From: Sva-07 sp963698565
Lineage (GTDB): Bacteria; Actinomycetota; Acidimicrobiia; Acidimicrobiales; Ilumatobacteraceae
Reading direction: 5' to 3'
DNA length: 64,000 bases
Assembly (NCBI GenBank): GCA_963698565.1
Contig: CAVORH010000028.1
Span: 1 to 64,000, forward strand
Part shown: positions 26,107 to 34,249 of the stretch, in pieces
Numbering within the stretch: position 1 is the stretch's first letter
Layout: the number at the start of each line of letters is the position of its first letter
Translations under genes and position numbers: made by a program
Notes under the pieces: generated by a model
Seen by the model: only the letters and a program-made list of their open reading frames with translations
Databases searched by the model: none
What the model was told of the DNA's origin: nothing

Positions 26107-26317
26107 CGGGCCGAGACCGCCGGGAACCGTTGCGCCGCACCGGATTGCAGGGACGACGACGAAAACGACGGCTGAGGCGGTGCACGTCGGCACCGCAACA
26201 TCATTACAGTTTCATGACGACGACCGATCAACCGGTCCGATCATCTGGCCCGATCAACTCGTTCGGTCGTCGGCAACGAACAACCCGCACCATCCGCACA
26301 CGAGGAGCGTTCCCGCC

Positions 26318-27355
26318 ATGTCCGACACCACCGTCACCCCCGATCCCGCCATCGAATCAGCATCCGCCCCCAACGATCGCCGCGCCCTACTGCGCAAACT
26401 CGCCCTCGGTGGCGCCGGCGCCGCGGCCGGTGTCGCGCTGCTCAAGCCGGGCAACGCGTCCGCAGCCAACGGCGACCCCGTCAACGCCGGTGAGACGGTC
26501 CAGTCGACTCTGCCGACGATCATCGACTTCACGCCGGCGACTGCGCCCACCGAAGGCCCGAGCGCCTTCAGCGTGGGCGGGTACGTACCACCCGCCGCCT
26601 CGCCCTTCCCGGCCGGTGTCGGCGGCTACGGCGACTCGTCGATTCCCAACGGCGTCCACGGTTCCACCACCGCGCCCTCCGGGTTCGGTGTCGTCGCGGC
26701 CAATCTCGCGACCGGCCCGGCTGCCGGCAACACCACGGACGATGTGCCGACAGCCCTCGCCATTGCGTCTTCCGGCGCGCATGTCCGACTTCTCGCCGGA
26801 GCGGACACCGGTCCGACGCCGGGCAAGCACGTCGCGGGCGAACTGTACGTCGACAAGGACGGCACACTCTGGTTCACCGTGCCGGCACCCACGACCGACG
26901 ACCCCACGGCGGTTCGCTTCGTCAAGCTGGCCGGCACGCCGACCGCAGGCTCGTACACCGCGATCACCCCGCAGCGCGCGTACGACTCCCGCCAGCCGAA
27001 CTACCCGGCGGCGCTGCAAGGCGTCATGGCACCGAACACGGACCGTGTCATCAGCATCGCCGACGGCCACAGCGCCAACGGCACGGTGACGCTGCCCGAT
27101 GCCGTCCCGGCGGGCGCCACCGCGGTCCAGATCAACGTGACGGCCGCCGACACGACCGGTCCGAACTTCCTCGCCGTCACCGCCGGCGACACGGCATCGA
27201 CCGAAACGTCGTTGCTCAACTGGACGGCGGTCGGCACACAGATCGCCAACTCGATCACGGTTCCCGTCGACGCCAGCCGCCAGATCAAGGTGTTCTGCGG
27301 CGACCAGACCGGCAGCACTCACGTCATCATCGACGTGTTCGGCTACTACATCTGA
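26318..27355 (+). CDS. Tat-exported surface protein with VxGYY-type C-terminal domain
   Basis: 345 aa. The N-terminus has a twin-arginine signal (NDRRALLRKLALGGAGAAAG, then ALLKPGNASAA with a cleavage site at about residue 50), so the mature protein is exported folded. The middle part is Gly/Pro/Thr-rich. The C-terminal 120 residues form the beta domain common in actinobacterial exported proteins: AYDSRQPNY, PAGATAVQINVTAADTTGPN, LLNWTAVGTQIANSITVPV and the final THVIIDVFGYYI. Function unknown, probably surface attachment or binding. A GAGGAG lies 11 nt before the ATG, and the gene converges on sufB across palindrome P5. Confidence 0.82.
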   Translation: MSDTTVTPDPAIESASAPNDRRALLRKLALGGAGAAAGVALLKPGNASAANGDPVNAGETVQSTLPTIIDFTPATAPTEGPSAFSVGGYVPPAASPFPAGVGGYGDSSIPNGVHGSTTAPSGFGVVAANLATGPAAGNTTDDVPTALAIASSGAHVRLLAGADTGPTPGKHVAGELYVDKDGTLWFTVPAPTTDDPTAVRFVKLAGTPTAGSYTAITPQRAYDSRQPNYPAALQGVMAPNTDRVISIADGHSANGTVTLPDAVPAGATAVQINVTAADTTGPNFLAVTAGDTASTETSLLNWTAVGTQIANSITVPVDASRQIKVFCGDQTGSTHVIIDVFGYYI

Positions 27356-27362
27356 CCTTGAC

Positions 27363-27393
27363 ATGAGACGGGGGGTCTGACCCCTCGTCTCAT
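27363..27393. repeat. Palindrome P5 (class A) between convergent genes
   Basis: ATGAGACG, core GGGGTCTGACCCC, CGTCTCAT, with one G-T mismatch beside the core. It lies between the stops of the Tat-exported protein gene (27355) and sufB (27396). Here neither stop codon lies inside the element. Confidence 0.9.
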
Positions 27394-27395
27394 GG

Positions 27396-28799
27396 TCAGC
27401 CGACCGAACCCTCCATCTGGAGTTCGATCAACCTCGACCATTCCACGGCGTACTCCATCGGGAGCGTCTTGGTGATCGGTTCGATGAAGCCGTTGACGAT
27501 CATGCCCATCGCCTGCTCCTCGGAGAGACCGCGGCTCATCAGGTAGAAGAGTTGCTCGTCGGCGATCTTCGACACCGTGGCCTCGTGGCCGATCTGCGCG
27601 TCTCGCTCGCCGACCTCCATGTAGGGCAGGGTCTTCGAGGTCGAGTCCTCGTCGAGGATCAACGCATCGCACTCCACATGGCTCTTCGCTCCGGTGGCAC
27701 CTTCGTCGATGCGCACGAGACCGCGGTAGGTGGTGATGCCGCCGTCCTTGCTGATCGACTTCGACACGATCTTCGACGACGTGTTGGGTGCGGCGTGCAC
27801 CATCTTGGCTCCGGCGTCCTGGTGCTGGCCGGCCCCGGCGTACGCCACCGACAGCACCTCACCGGTGGCGCCTTCACCGACCAGGTAGACCGCCGGGTAC
27901 TTCATCGTGAGCTTCGAGCCGATGTTGCCGTCGATCCACTCCATGTGGCCGTGGGCCTCGACCCGCGCCCGCTTGGTGACCAGGTTGTACACGTTCGGCG
28001 ACCAGTTCTGGATCGTGGTGTAGGTCACCCGAGCGTGCGGCTTGACCACGATCTCGACGACGGCGGAGTGCAGTGAGTCGCTCGTGTAGACGGGCGCCGA
28101 ACAGCCCTCGATGTAGTGGACCTTCGAGCCTTCGTCGGCGATGATCAGCGTGCGCTCGAACTGCCCGGCGTTCTCCGAGTTGATCCGGAAGTACGCCTGC
28201 AGCGGCATCGACACCTCGACGCCAGGCGGCACGTAGATGAACGAGCCGCCCGACCACACCGCGGTGTTGAGCGCAGCGAACTTGTTGTCGCCCGGCGGGA
28301 TGACCGTGCCGAAGTACTCCTTCACGAGGTGGGGGTACTCGCGCAGGGCGGTGTCCATGTCGCAGAACAGGATCCCCTGCTCCTCGAGATCCTCACGGTT
28401 CTTGTGGTACACCACTTCGCTCTCGTACTGCGCGGTGACCCCGGCGAGGTACTGGCGCTCGGCCTCGGGAATGCCGAGCTTCTCGTACGTGCGCATCATC
28501 TCTTCGGGGAGTTCGTCCCACTCGTCGACCTGCTCGCCTGCGGGGCGCAGGTAGTAGTAGATGTCCTGGAAGTCGATGTCGGGCATGTTGACCGCGAACC
28601 ATTCGGCCATCGGCTTCTTGTCGAACAGGCGCAGCGAGCGCAACCGCATCTGCGACATCCAGTTCGGTTCGCCCTTCCACCAGGAGATCTGCTCGACGAC
28701 GCCGGGATTGATGCCCTTCTCGGGCGTGAAGGCGTACTCGACGCCCTCGTCGCTCCACCCGAGGTTGTACTTGCTGAGATCGAGATCGAAGCTGGTCAT
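27396..28799 (-). CDS. sufB: Fe-S scaffold protein SufB
   Basis: 467 aa, the full SufB length. SufB carries the nascent cluster and contacts SufC. Recognisable regions are DIYYYLRPAGEQVDEWDELP, KLGIPEAERQYLAGVTAQYE, VVPPG-type YVPPGVEVSMPLQAYFR, VHYIEGCSAPVYTSDSLHS (with the conserved Cys of the sulfur tunnel), then the NVYNLVTKRARV and KTLPYMEVGERDAQIGHEA segments of the beta-helix, and FYLMSRGLSEEQAMGMIVNG near the C-terminus. ATG 28799 has a strong GGAGGAA Shine-Dalgarno. It is transcribed alone, away from the other suf genes. Confidence 0.96.
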   Translation of the reverse strand: MTSFDLDLSKYNLGWSDEGVEYAFTPEKGINPGVVEQISWWKGEPNWMSQMRLRSLRLFDKKPMAEWFAVNMPDIDFQDIYYYLRPAGEQVDEWDELPEEMMRTYEKLGIPEAERQYLAGVTAQYESEVVYHKNREDLEEQGILFCDMDTALREYPHLVKEYFGTVIPPGDNKFAALNTAVWSGGSFIYVPPGVEVSMPLQAYFRINSENAGQFERTLIIADEGSKVHYIEGCSAPVYTSDSLHSAVVEIVVKPHARVTYTTIQNWSPNVYNLVTKRARVEAHGHMEWIDGNIGSKLTMKYPAVYLVGEGATGEVLSVAYAGAGQHQDAGAKMVHAAPNTSSKIVSKSISKDGGITTYRGLVRIDEGATGAKSHVECDALILDEDSTSKTLPYMEVGERDAQIGHEATVSKIADEQLFYLMSRGLSEEQAMGMIVNGFIEPITKTLPMEYAVEWSRLIELQMEGSVG

Positions 28800-28836
28800 C
28801 GGGTTCCTCCGCGAAGTCGGTCGCTCGCGACCGGTC

Positions 28837-28857
28837 GAATTAGCACTACGGCCATAG
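28837..28857 (-). promoter_or_regulatory. sufB promoter motif
   Basis: On the coding strand it reads CTATGGCCGTAG followed by TGCTAATTC. GCTAAT may be the -10 box. A short hairpin GGTCGC/GCGACC (28819-28832) lies in the leader before the Shine-Dalgarno. Confidence 0.6.
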
Positions 28858-28901
28858 TAACAATTCCTGACCGGATTGCGACCCGGTGAGCGCAGCGACG
28901 G

Positions 28902-29207
28902 TCAGGCCGCAGCGTCGTCGGCGAGGTCGACGAGGTCGGGCATGTCATCGGCGTCGTCCGCGGCCGTGGTGACATCGACCTCGATGAAGATGCACTCGCC
29001 CGGGCACAGCTCGGCCGCGTGGATCACGTCGCCGATGTCTCGGTCGGCGACCCAGGCGAGGCTCCCCGAGCCACCCGGATCGTTCAACGCCTGGCCGCCC
29101 TCGGCCACGTAGGCGATGCCGTCCTCCAACTGCACGAAGACGTCGGGGCAGTGATCGACGCAGAGGCCATCGCCGGTGCAGAGGTCTTGGTCGATCCAGA
29201 CACGCAT
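28902..29207 (-). CDS. Ferredoxin (3Fe-4S/4Fe-4S type)
   Basis: 101 aa, acidic. The N-terminal cysteines are Cys10, Cys16 and Cys20 (CTGDGLCVDHCPDVF) and a last pair follows at Cys68 and Cys72 (ELCPGECIFIE). The C-x5-C-x3-C-P spacing fits the small ferredoxins that supply electrons to cytochrome P450 and similar enzymes, with a [3Fe-4S] or [4Fe-4S] cluster. The C-terminal 20 residues are strongly acidic. It lies just upstream of the sufB promoter on the same strand and is divergent from the oligopeptidase gene 42 bp away. Redox partner unknown. Confidence 0.85.
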   Translation of the reverse strand: MRVWIDQDLCTGDGLCVDHCPDVFVQLEDGIAYVAEGGQALNDPGGSGSLAWVADRDIGDVIHAAELCPGECIFIEVDVTTAADDADDMPDLVDLADDAAA

Positions 29208-29234
29208 GGTGCACGAACGGTATCGCTGGGTGCC

Positions 29235-29240
29235 TACATT
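29235..29240 (+). promoter_or_regulatory. TACATT -10 box of the oligopeptidase gene
   Basis: It lies 9 nt upstream of GTG 29250. Confidence 0.4.
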
Positions 29241-29249
29241 GGCTCGACC

Positions 29250-31352
29250 GTGATCGAAGAAGCCGAATCCTCCAACGACGATGTCGCACCCGCTCCCTCG
29301 CCGGCGGCCGCACCTGCCGGCGAGTCGCCCCCGAGGGCCCCGCGACGACCACACACCTGGAACCGCCCCACCGGCGACGTCGACGACGTGTACGCCTGGA
29401 TGCGCGATGTCGACGACCCCGAACTCCTCGCCTATCTCGAGGCCGAGAACGCGGCCGCCGACCGGTTCTTCTCGCCGCACACCGACACGATCGAGACGAT
29501 CTTCGGTGAGATCCGCTCGCGTGTCCAGGAGACCGACATGTCGACCCCGGTCGAGTTCGGGCCCTGGTGGTACGTGACCGCCACCACCGAAGGCGAGAGC
29601 TATCCGGTACACCACCGTGGCCCGAGCGCCGAGCACGCAACCGATCAGGTCCTCCTCGACGAGAACGTCGAAGCGGAAGGCCACGACTACTTCGACCTCG
29701 GCGCGTTCGACGTGTCGATGGACCACCGGTTCGTCGCCTGGTCGATGGACGTCGCCGGCGACGAGCACTACACACTGCACGTGCGCGATCTGGCCACCGG
29801 CGACGATCTCGACGATCGACTCGAGGCGACGGCGAACGCCGGTGTCGCCTGGTCGCGCGACGGGCAGTGGCTCTTCTACGTCACCCCCGACGCCCAGGAG
29901 CGGCCCGCCACGGTCTGGCGTCATCGCATCGGGACACCGCGGGCCGACGATGTCCTCGTGTACGACGAGATCGACGAGCGGTTCTACGTCGCGCTCGGCT
30001 CGACGCGGTCGGAGGCCTGGATCGTCATCCACTCGGCGAGCCGCACCAGCGCCGACGTGCGCCTGATCCCCACCGACGATCCCACCGCTGTGCCCGTCGT
30101 GGTGCTCGAGCGCCGCGACGATGTCGAGTACGGCCTCGACCACTGGGGCGACTCGTTCGTGATGCACACCAACGACGACGCCGTCGACTTCCGGATCCTG
30201 ATCGCGCCCGACGACGGCACGTGGAGCGACCCTGCATCGTGGACCGAGCTGGTCCCCCACGTCCCCGGCCGACGGATCCTCGGGGCCGAGGCGTTCGCCG
30301 GACACCTCGTGATCCACGAGTGGGCCGACGCCCAGCCACGGATGCGGATCCTCTTCCGCGACCGAACCGAACGAGTCGTCGACCTCGGCACCGAACCGCA
30401 CGACGTCGAGCCGGCCGCCAACCCGCAGTGGGACACCACCATGCTGCGTTTCACGGTGCAGTCGCTCGTGATGCCCACGACCCTCTACGACGAGAACGTG
30501 GTCACCGGCGAGCGCACCCTGTTGCGCCGCATCCCGACCCCGAACGTCGACCTCACGACGTACCGGTCCGAGCGGGTGTGGGCCACTGCCGGCGACGGCA
30601 CGCGCGTACCGCTCGACATCGTGCACCACGTGGACACACCGCTCGACGGCACGGCGCCCGGCGTCCTGTACGGCTACGGCGCGTACGAGGCGTCGCTTCC
30701 GCCCTGGTTCTCCGTCGCCCGGCTGTCGTTGCTCGATCGAGGGTTCGTGTGGGCACTCGCGCATCCTCGCGGCGGCGGGGAACTCGGACGGCAGTGGTAT
30801 CTCGACGGCAAGCTCCTCGCCAAACCCAACACGTTCGGCGACACGATCGCGTGCGGCGAGCACCTGATCGCCGAATCGATCGTCGACGCCGATCGTCTCG
30901 CGATCCGCGGCGGTTCAGCGGGCGGGCTCCTCGTTGCCGCATGCATGACGAGACGACCGGAGTTGTTCTGCAGCGTGATCGCCGAGGTGCCCTTCGTCGA
31001 CGTCGTCTCCACGATGAGCGATCCGACGCTCCCGCTCACCGTGACCGAGTGGGAGGAGTGGGGCGATCCCCGTGCGGAGCCGTACGCGAGCTGCATGCTC
31101 GGCTACTCGCCGTACGACAACACGGTCGAGGCCGACTATCCCGCGGTGTACGCCACCGCCGGGTTGAACGATCCGCGGGTGAGCGTGCACGAACCGGCGA
31201 AATGGGTCGCCCGCCTGCGCGACGTCGCGACCGGTTCGGCCCCGATCGTGTTGCGCACCGAACTCGGCGCCGGGCACGGCGGGCCGACCGGTCGCTACGA
31301 GGCGTGGCGAGACGAAGCCCGCACGCTCGCCTTCATCCTCGCCACCACCTGA
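29250..31352 (+). CDS. Prolyl oligopeptidase family peptidase (oligopeptidase B-like)
   Basis: 700 aa. The N-terminal two thirds form the beta-propeller, starting after an Ala/Pro/Ser-rich leader with DVYAWMRDVDDPELLAYLEAEN, typical of PtrB. The C-terminal alpha/beta-hydrolase domain has the nucleophile Ser in RGGSAGGLLVAAC, the Asp in AGLNDPRVSV and the His in GAGHGGPTG. PRGGGELGRQWYLDGK is the conserved segment before the nucleophile. It should cleave short peptides, probably after basic residues. There is no signal peptide, so it is cytoplasmic. The GTG start is supported by a TACATT box 9 nt upstream. Confidence 0.92.
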   Translation: MIEEAESSNDDVAPAPSPAAAPAGESPPRAPRRPHTWNRPTGDVDDVYAWMRDVDDPELLAYLEAENAAADRFFSPHTDTIETIFGEIRSRVQETDMSTPVEFGPWWYVTATTEGESYPVHHRGPSAEHATDQVLLDENVEAEGHDYFDLGAFDVSMDHRFVAWSMDVAGDEHYTLHVRDLATGDDLDDRLEATANAGVAWSRDGQWLFYVTPDAQERPATVWRHRIGTPRADDVLVYDEIDERFYVALGSTRSEAWIVIHSASRTSADVRLIPTDDPTAVPVVVLERRDDVEYGLDHWGDSFVMHTNDDAVDFRILIAPDDGTWSDPASWTELVPHVPGRRILGAEAFAGHLVIHEWADAQPRMRILFRDRTERVVDLGTEPHDVEPAANPQWDTTMLRFTVQSLVMPTTLYDENVVTGERTLLRRIPTPNVDLTTYRSERVWATAGDGTRVPLDIVHHVDTPLDGTAPGVLYGYGAYEASLPPWFSVARLSLLDRGFVWALAHPRGGGELGRQWYLDGKLLAKPNTFGDTIACGEHLIAESIVDADRLAIRGGSAGGLLVAACMTRRPELFCSVIAEVPFVDVVSTMSDPTLPLTVTEWEEWGDPRAEPYASCMLGYSPYDNTVEADYPAVYATAGLNDPRVSVHEPAKWVARLRDVATGSAPIVLRTELGAGHGGPTGRYEAWRDEARTLAFILATT

Positions 31353-31361
31353 CATCCGAGC

Positions 31362-31385
31362 GCGGCAGGGGTCTGCCCCTGCCGC
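31362..31385. terminator. Hairpin with GGGGTCTGCCCC core between convergent genes
   Basis: GCGGCAGGGG (31362-31371) pairs perfectly with CCCCTGCCGC (31376-31385) around a TCTG loop. It separates the stops at 31352 and 31389. The core resembles the P-family palindromes but lacks one A, and the outer stem is unlike classes A-C. Confidence 0.75.
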
Positions 31386-31388
31386 CGT

Positions 31389-31769
31389 TCACGCAGCGAT
31401 GGCGACGACGGCGATCGCCATCAGGACGACGTTGCGGACGACGTGCGACCAACCCAACGGTCTGGCCGACCAGGCGCCGAAGCACGCGCACGGTGGGTGC
31501 TGCCCCTGGGCCAGGCGGCGGATGATCAGCGCGGTGAACGCCACGAGCACGATCAGCGCGGCGACCGCGGCGGCGACCCGGGCGACCTGCACCACGAGGA
31601 CGGCACCGAGCGCGATCTCGAACCACGGCACCACCGGGATCACCGCGGCGGGGGCGCCCATCCCCTGCGCCTGATCGGGCCAGGCGTCGCCGGCGGCGAC
31701 CTTCGAACCACCCGCAACGAGGAACGACACTCCGAGGACGACCGAAGCGAGAACAGCCAGCGTCGACAA
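31389..31769 (-). CDS. MauE/DoxX-family membrane protein
   Basis: 126 aa with four membrane helices. The PCACFGAWSARPLGWSHVVRN segment is the CxCFG loop of MauE-type proteins, thought to act in disulfide or thiol redox chemistry at the membrane. The N-terminal helix (VVLGVSFLVAGGSKVAAG) is also typical. It follows a metallo-hydrolase gene after a 4-nt gap and lies opposite the oligopeptidase. Redox function is inferred from family. Confidence 0.82.
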   Translation of the reverse strand: MSTLAVLASVVLGVSFLVAGGSKVAAGDAWPDQAQGMGAPAAVIPVVPWFEIALGAVLVVQVARVAAAVAALIVLVAFTALIIRRLAQGQHPPCACFGAWSARPLGWSHVVRNVVLMAIAVVAIAA

Positions 31770-31773
31770 TGCG

Positions 31774-32607
31774 TCAGACGGCGACGGTGGTGCGCTCGCG
31801 GGCGCCGAACGCCTCGACCCCGAGCTTGGCCGCGCACTCGATGGCAGCGCCGAGAATCACGTCGAGTTCGTCGTCGTCGTGCGCAGGGTCGTGATGGAAC
31901 AGCACCAACCGCGAGACGCCGGCCTGGGCCGCCAGCCACACGGCGTACTCGGGCGTGCAGTGCCCCCAGTCGCGCTTCATCGCGAACTCTTCGGGCGTGT
32001 ACTGGGCGTCGTGGATGAGCAGGTCCGCGCCATCGCAGAGCTCGAGGACCCCTGGCCATGCGGAATGAGATCCGTCGACGGGCATCTGATGATCGCTGAT
32101 GTACACGACCGAGCGACCGTTCCACTCGACCCGATACCCGACGGTGTGACCGACGTGGGGAATCAGCCGGGACATCACCTTCGCATCGCCCACCACGAAC
32201 TCGTCGTCACCGACCTCGTGGAGGTCGACCATGCCCGGGAACATCGAGAAGTGGATCGGGAACAGCGGCGGTTTGATCGTGTCGGCGAACACCTCTTCCA
32301 CGGTGATGTCGCCGGGCTGGGTGGGCGCATAGAGCGTGACGTTCGCACCGGGTCGGAGGAACGGCTTGAAGAAGGGCAACCCTTGGATGTGGTCCCAGTG
32401 CAGGTGGCTCAGGAGGCAGGTGCCGCGGAACGGTGCGTCCTCGGGCAACGACTGACCGAAGTAGCGCAGACCGGTACCGAGGTCGAAGAGCACGGGGTCC
32501 TGGCCGGGTATCGCCAGCGACACGCACGAGGTGTTGCCCCCGTACCGGGCGATCTCGTGACCATGGCACGGCGTCGATCCACGGACGCCGTGGAACGTCA
32601 CGGCCAT
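31774..32607 (-). CDS. Metallo-beta-lactamase-fold hydrolase (RNase Z/phosphodiesterase-like)
   Basis: 277 aa from ATG 32607. Start MAVTFHGVRGSTPCHG and GGNTSCVSL identify the PqqB/RNase Z-type branch. The zinc ligands are in SHLHWDHIQGLPFF (HxHxDH), HVGHTVGYR, SDHQMP and the late DAQYTPEEF and FHHDPAHDD. ORF length alone would allow a longer N-terminus (start 32715), but the family begins at the chosen Met. The product is probably a phosphodiesterase or similar cytoplasmic hydrolase; substrate unknown. It runs into the MauE gene 4 nt downstream. Confidence 0.85.
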   Translation of the reverse strand: MAVTFHGVRGSTPCHGHEIARYGGNTSCVSLAIPGQDPVLFDLGTGLRYFGQSLPEDAPFRGTCLLSHLHWDHIQGLPFFKPFLRPGANVTLYAPTQPGDITVEEVFADTIKPPLFPIHFSMFPGMVDLHEVGDDEFVVGDAKVMSRLIPHVGHTVGYRVEWNGRSVVYISDHQMPVDGSHSAWPGVLELCDGADLLIHDAQYTPEEFAMKRDWGHCTPEYAVWLAAQAGVSRLVLFHHDPAHDDDELDVILGAAIECAAKLGVEAFGARERTTVAV

Positions 32608-32780
32608 GCCACCCACCGTGGCATCTGGATGCGGTTGACCCCCGATGACCGCACGATAGATCGTTCGCCCTTCGTGACTGCAACCCCGGGGAGTGATTTG
32701 TGTCGCAACGGTCATTGACCGCTGCGCCCGAGCCGCGTTGCCGCTCCGACCCCGACGATCTCGGCGAGCGGCCCGGTTGC

Positions 32781-32786
32781 TACCGT
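32781..32786 (+). promoter_or_regulatory. TACCGT -10 box of the CxxC-protein/UGSC operon
   Basis: It lies 6 nt upstream of ATG 32793. Confidence 0.45.
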
Positions 32787-32792
32787 CGCCCC

Positions 32793-34244
32793 ATGGCCCA
32801 CACCAGCGAGCAACACGTGCTTCCCGACGGGATCGTCGTGGTCGTGAAGGAGGAGTGCGCCACGTGTCACGCGGTCGTCTCGGTGCTCGGGCAGCTCGAC
32901 GCTGCCACCACGCTGACGGTGTACACGCAGGACGACCCGAGGTTTCCGGGTGATCCCGCAGCGATCCACGACCACGACCTCGCGGTCAGCTGGCATCACG
33001 ACATCGAGACGGTGCCGACCGTGCTCCGTGTGGTCGACGGTGTCGAGACGGAACGTACGGTCGGCTGGCACCGGGCCGAGTGGGAGCGGGTGACGGGGGT
33101 GACCGGGCTCGGGCCGAACCTGCCGGCGATGCGGCCGGGATGTGGTTCGATGAGCGTCGACCCCGATCTCGTCGACGCGCTCGCTGTGCGATTCGGAGCG
33201 ACCGTGCTCGCGTCGCGACGCATCGACGTTGCCGACGCCGAGGACGAGATCGAGATGATGTTCACCCGCGGTTGGACCGATGGCCTTCCCGTCGTTCCTC
33301 CGACCGAGGAACGGGTGATGCGAATGCTGACGGGAACGGCGCGGCAACCGTCCGACGTCGTCGCCACCGTGCCACCGGATCTGGTCGACGTCACCGTCGA
33401 GAAGGTGGCGATCGCAGCGGTGATGGCGGGCTGCCTCCCCGAGTACCTCCCGTGGGTGCTCACGGCAGTCGAGGCGGTGTGCAACGACGAGTTCAACATG
33501 CACGGCCTGCTCGCCACGACGATGCCGGCGGGTCCGGTGATCGTGTGCAGCGGTCCGGGTACCCGAGCGATCGGGATGAACTCGGGCGGGAACGCTCTCG
33601 GCCAGGGCAATCGAGCGAACTCGACGATCGGGCGGGCGCTGCAGTTGGTGATCCGCAACGTCGGGGGTGGGCGACCCGGAGAGGTCGATCGGGCCACCCA
33701 CGGGAGTCCCGGCAAGATCGGCTTCTGTTTCGCCGAGAACGACGCCGAGTCACCGTACGGGACGCTGGCAGGCGAACACGGGATCGACGCAGGCGTCGAC
33801 GCGTTGACCGTCTTCGCCGGGGAGGGGACACGCTGCGTCGTCGACCAGTTGTCGCGCGAACCCGATTCGTTGGCCAGATCCCTCGCAGCGAGCCTGCAGT
33901 CGATGCATCACCCGAAGCTGATCATGGGGTTCGACGCGATCCTGGTGATGGGTCCCGAACATGCCCGAGTGTTCGCGGAGGCGAACTGGGATCGCGAACA
34001 GATCGTTGCGGGGATCTCGGCGCACCTGAACCGACCGGGCGCCGACCTCGTACGAGGCGCGGGCGGCATCGCCGAGGGTCTGCCCGACGCATTCGCCGAC
34101 GCCCCATCGCTGCCGAAGTTCCGTCCGGGCGGGTTGATGCTCACCTACGCCGGCGGGGGCGCCGGGCTGTTCTCGGAGATCATCGGTGGCTGGGCCAACG
34201 GCGACGTCGGGTCGAAGCCCGTCACCCGAGCGGTGACATACTGA
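32793..34244 (+). CDS. CxxC protein with N-terminal thioredoxin-like half, partner of the UGSC selenoprotein
   Basis: 483 aa. The first 110 residues look thioredoxin-like with Cys22-x2-Cys25 (KEECATCHAVV) and ETVPTVLRVVDGVE, the cis-Pro-containing segment. The remaining 370 residues form a separate domain marked by GWTDGLPVVPPTEERV, CNDEFNMHGLLATTMPAGP, GMNSGGNALGQGNRANSTIG and GGLMLTYAGGGAGLFSE. I do not know an enzyme activity for it. The stop is 5 nt before the UGSC start, so the two are co-transcribed. The pairing of a CxxC protein with a selenocysteine protein suggests a shared redox reaction, which is inference. Confidence 0.75.
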   Translation: MAHTSEQHVLPDGIVVVVKEECATCHAVVSVLGQLDAATTLTVYTQDDPRFPGDPAAIHDHDLAVSWHHDIETVPTVLRVVDGVETERTVGWHRAEWERVTGVTGLGPNLPAMRPGCGSMSVDPDLVDALAVRFGATVLASRRIDVADAEDEIEMMFTRGWTDGLPVVPPTEERVMRMLTGTARQPSDVVATVPPDLVDVTVEKVAIAAVMAGCLPEYLPWVLTAVEAVCNDEFNMHGLLATTMPAGPVIVCSGPGTRAIGMNSGGNALGQGNRANSTIGRALQLVIRNVGGGRPGEVDRATHGSPGKIGFCFAENDAESPYGTLAGEHGIDAGVDALTVFAGEGTRCVVDQLSREPDSLARSLAASLQSMHHPKLIMGFDAILVMGPEHARVFAEANWDREQIVAGISAHLNRPGADLVRGAGGIAEGLPDAFADAPSLPKFRPGGLMLTYAGGGAGLFSEIIGGWANGDVGSKPVTRAVTY

Positions 34245-34249
34245 CCACC

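Noticed and set aside
28902..30863. Minus-strand 653-aa open frame opposite the prolyl oligopeptidase
   Set aside because: It is the antisense of a clear plus-strand gene; only its last 101 codons (28902-29207) form a real ferredoxin.
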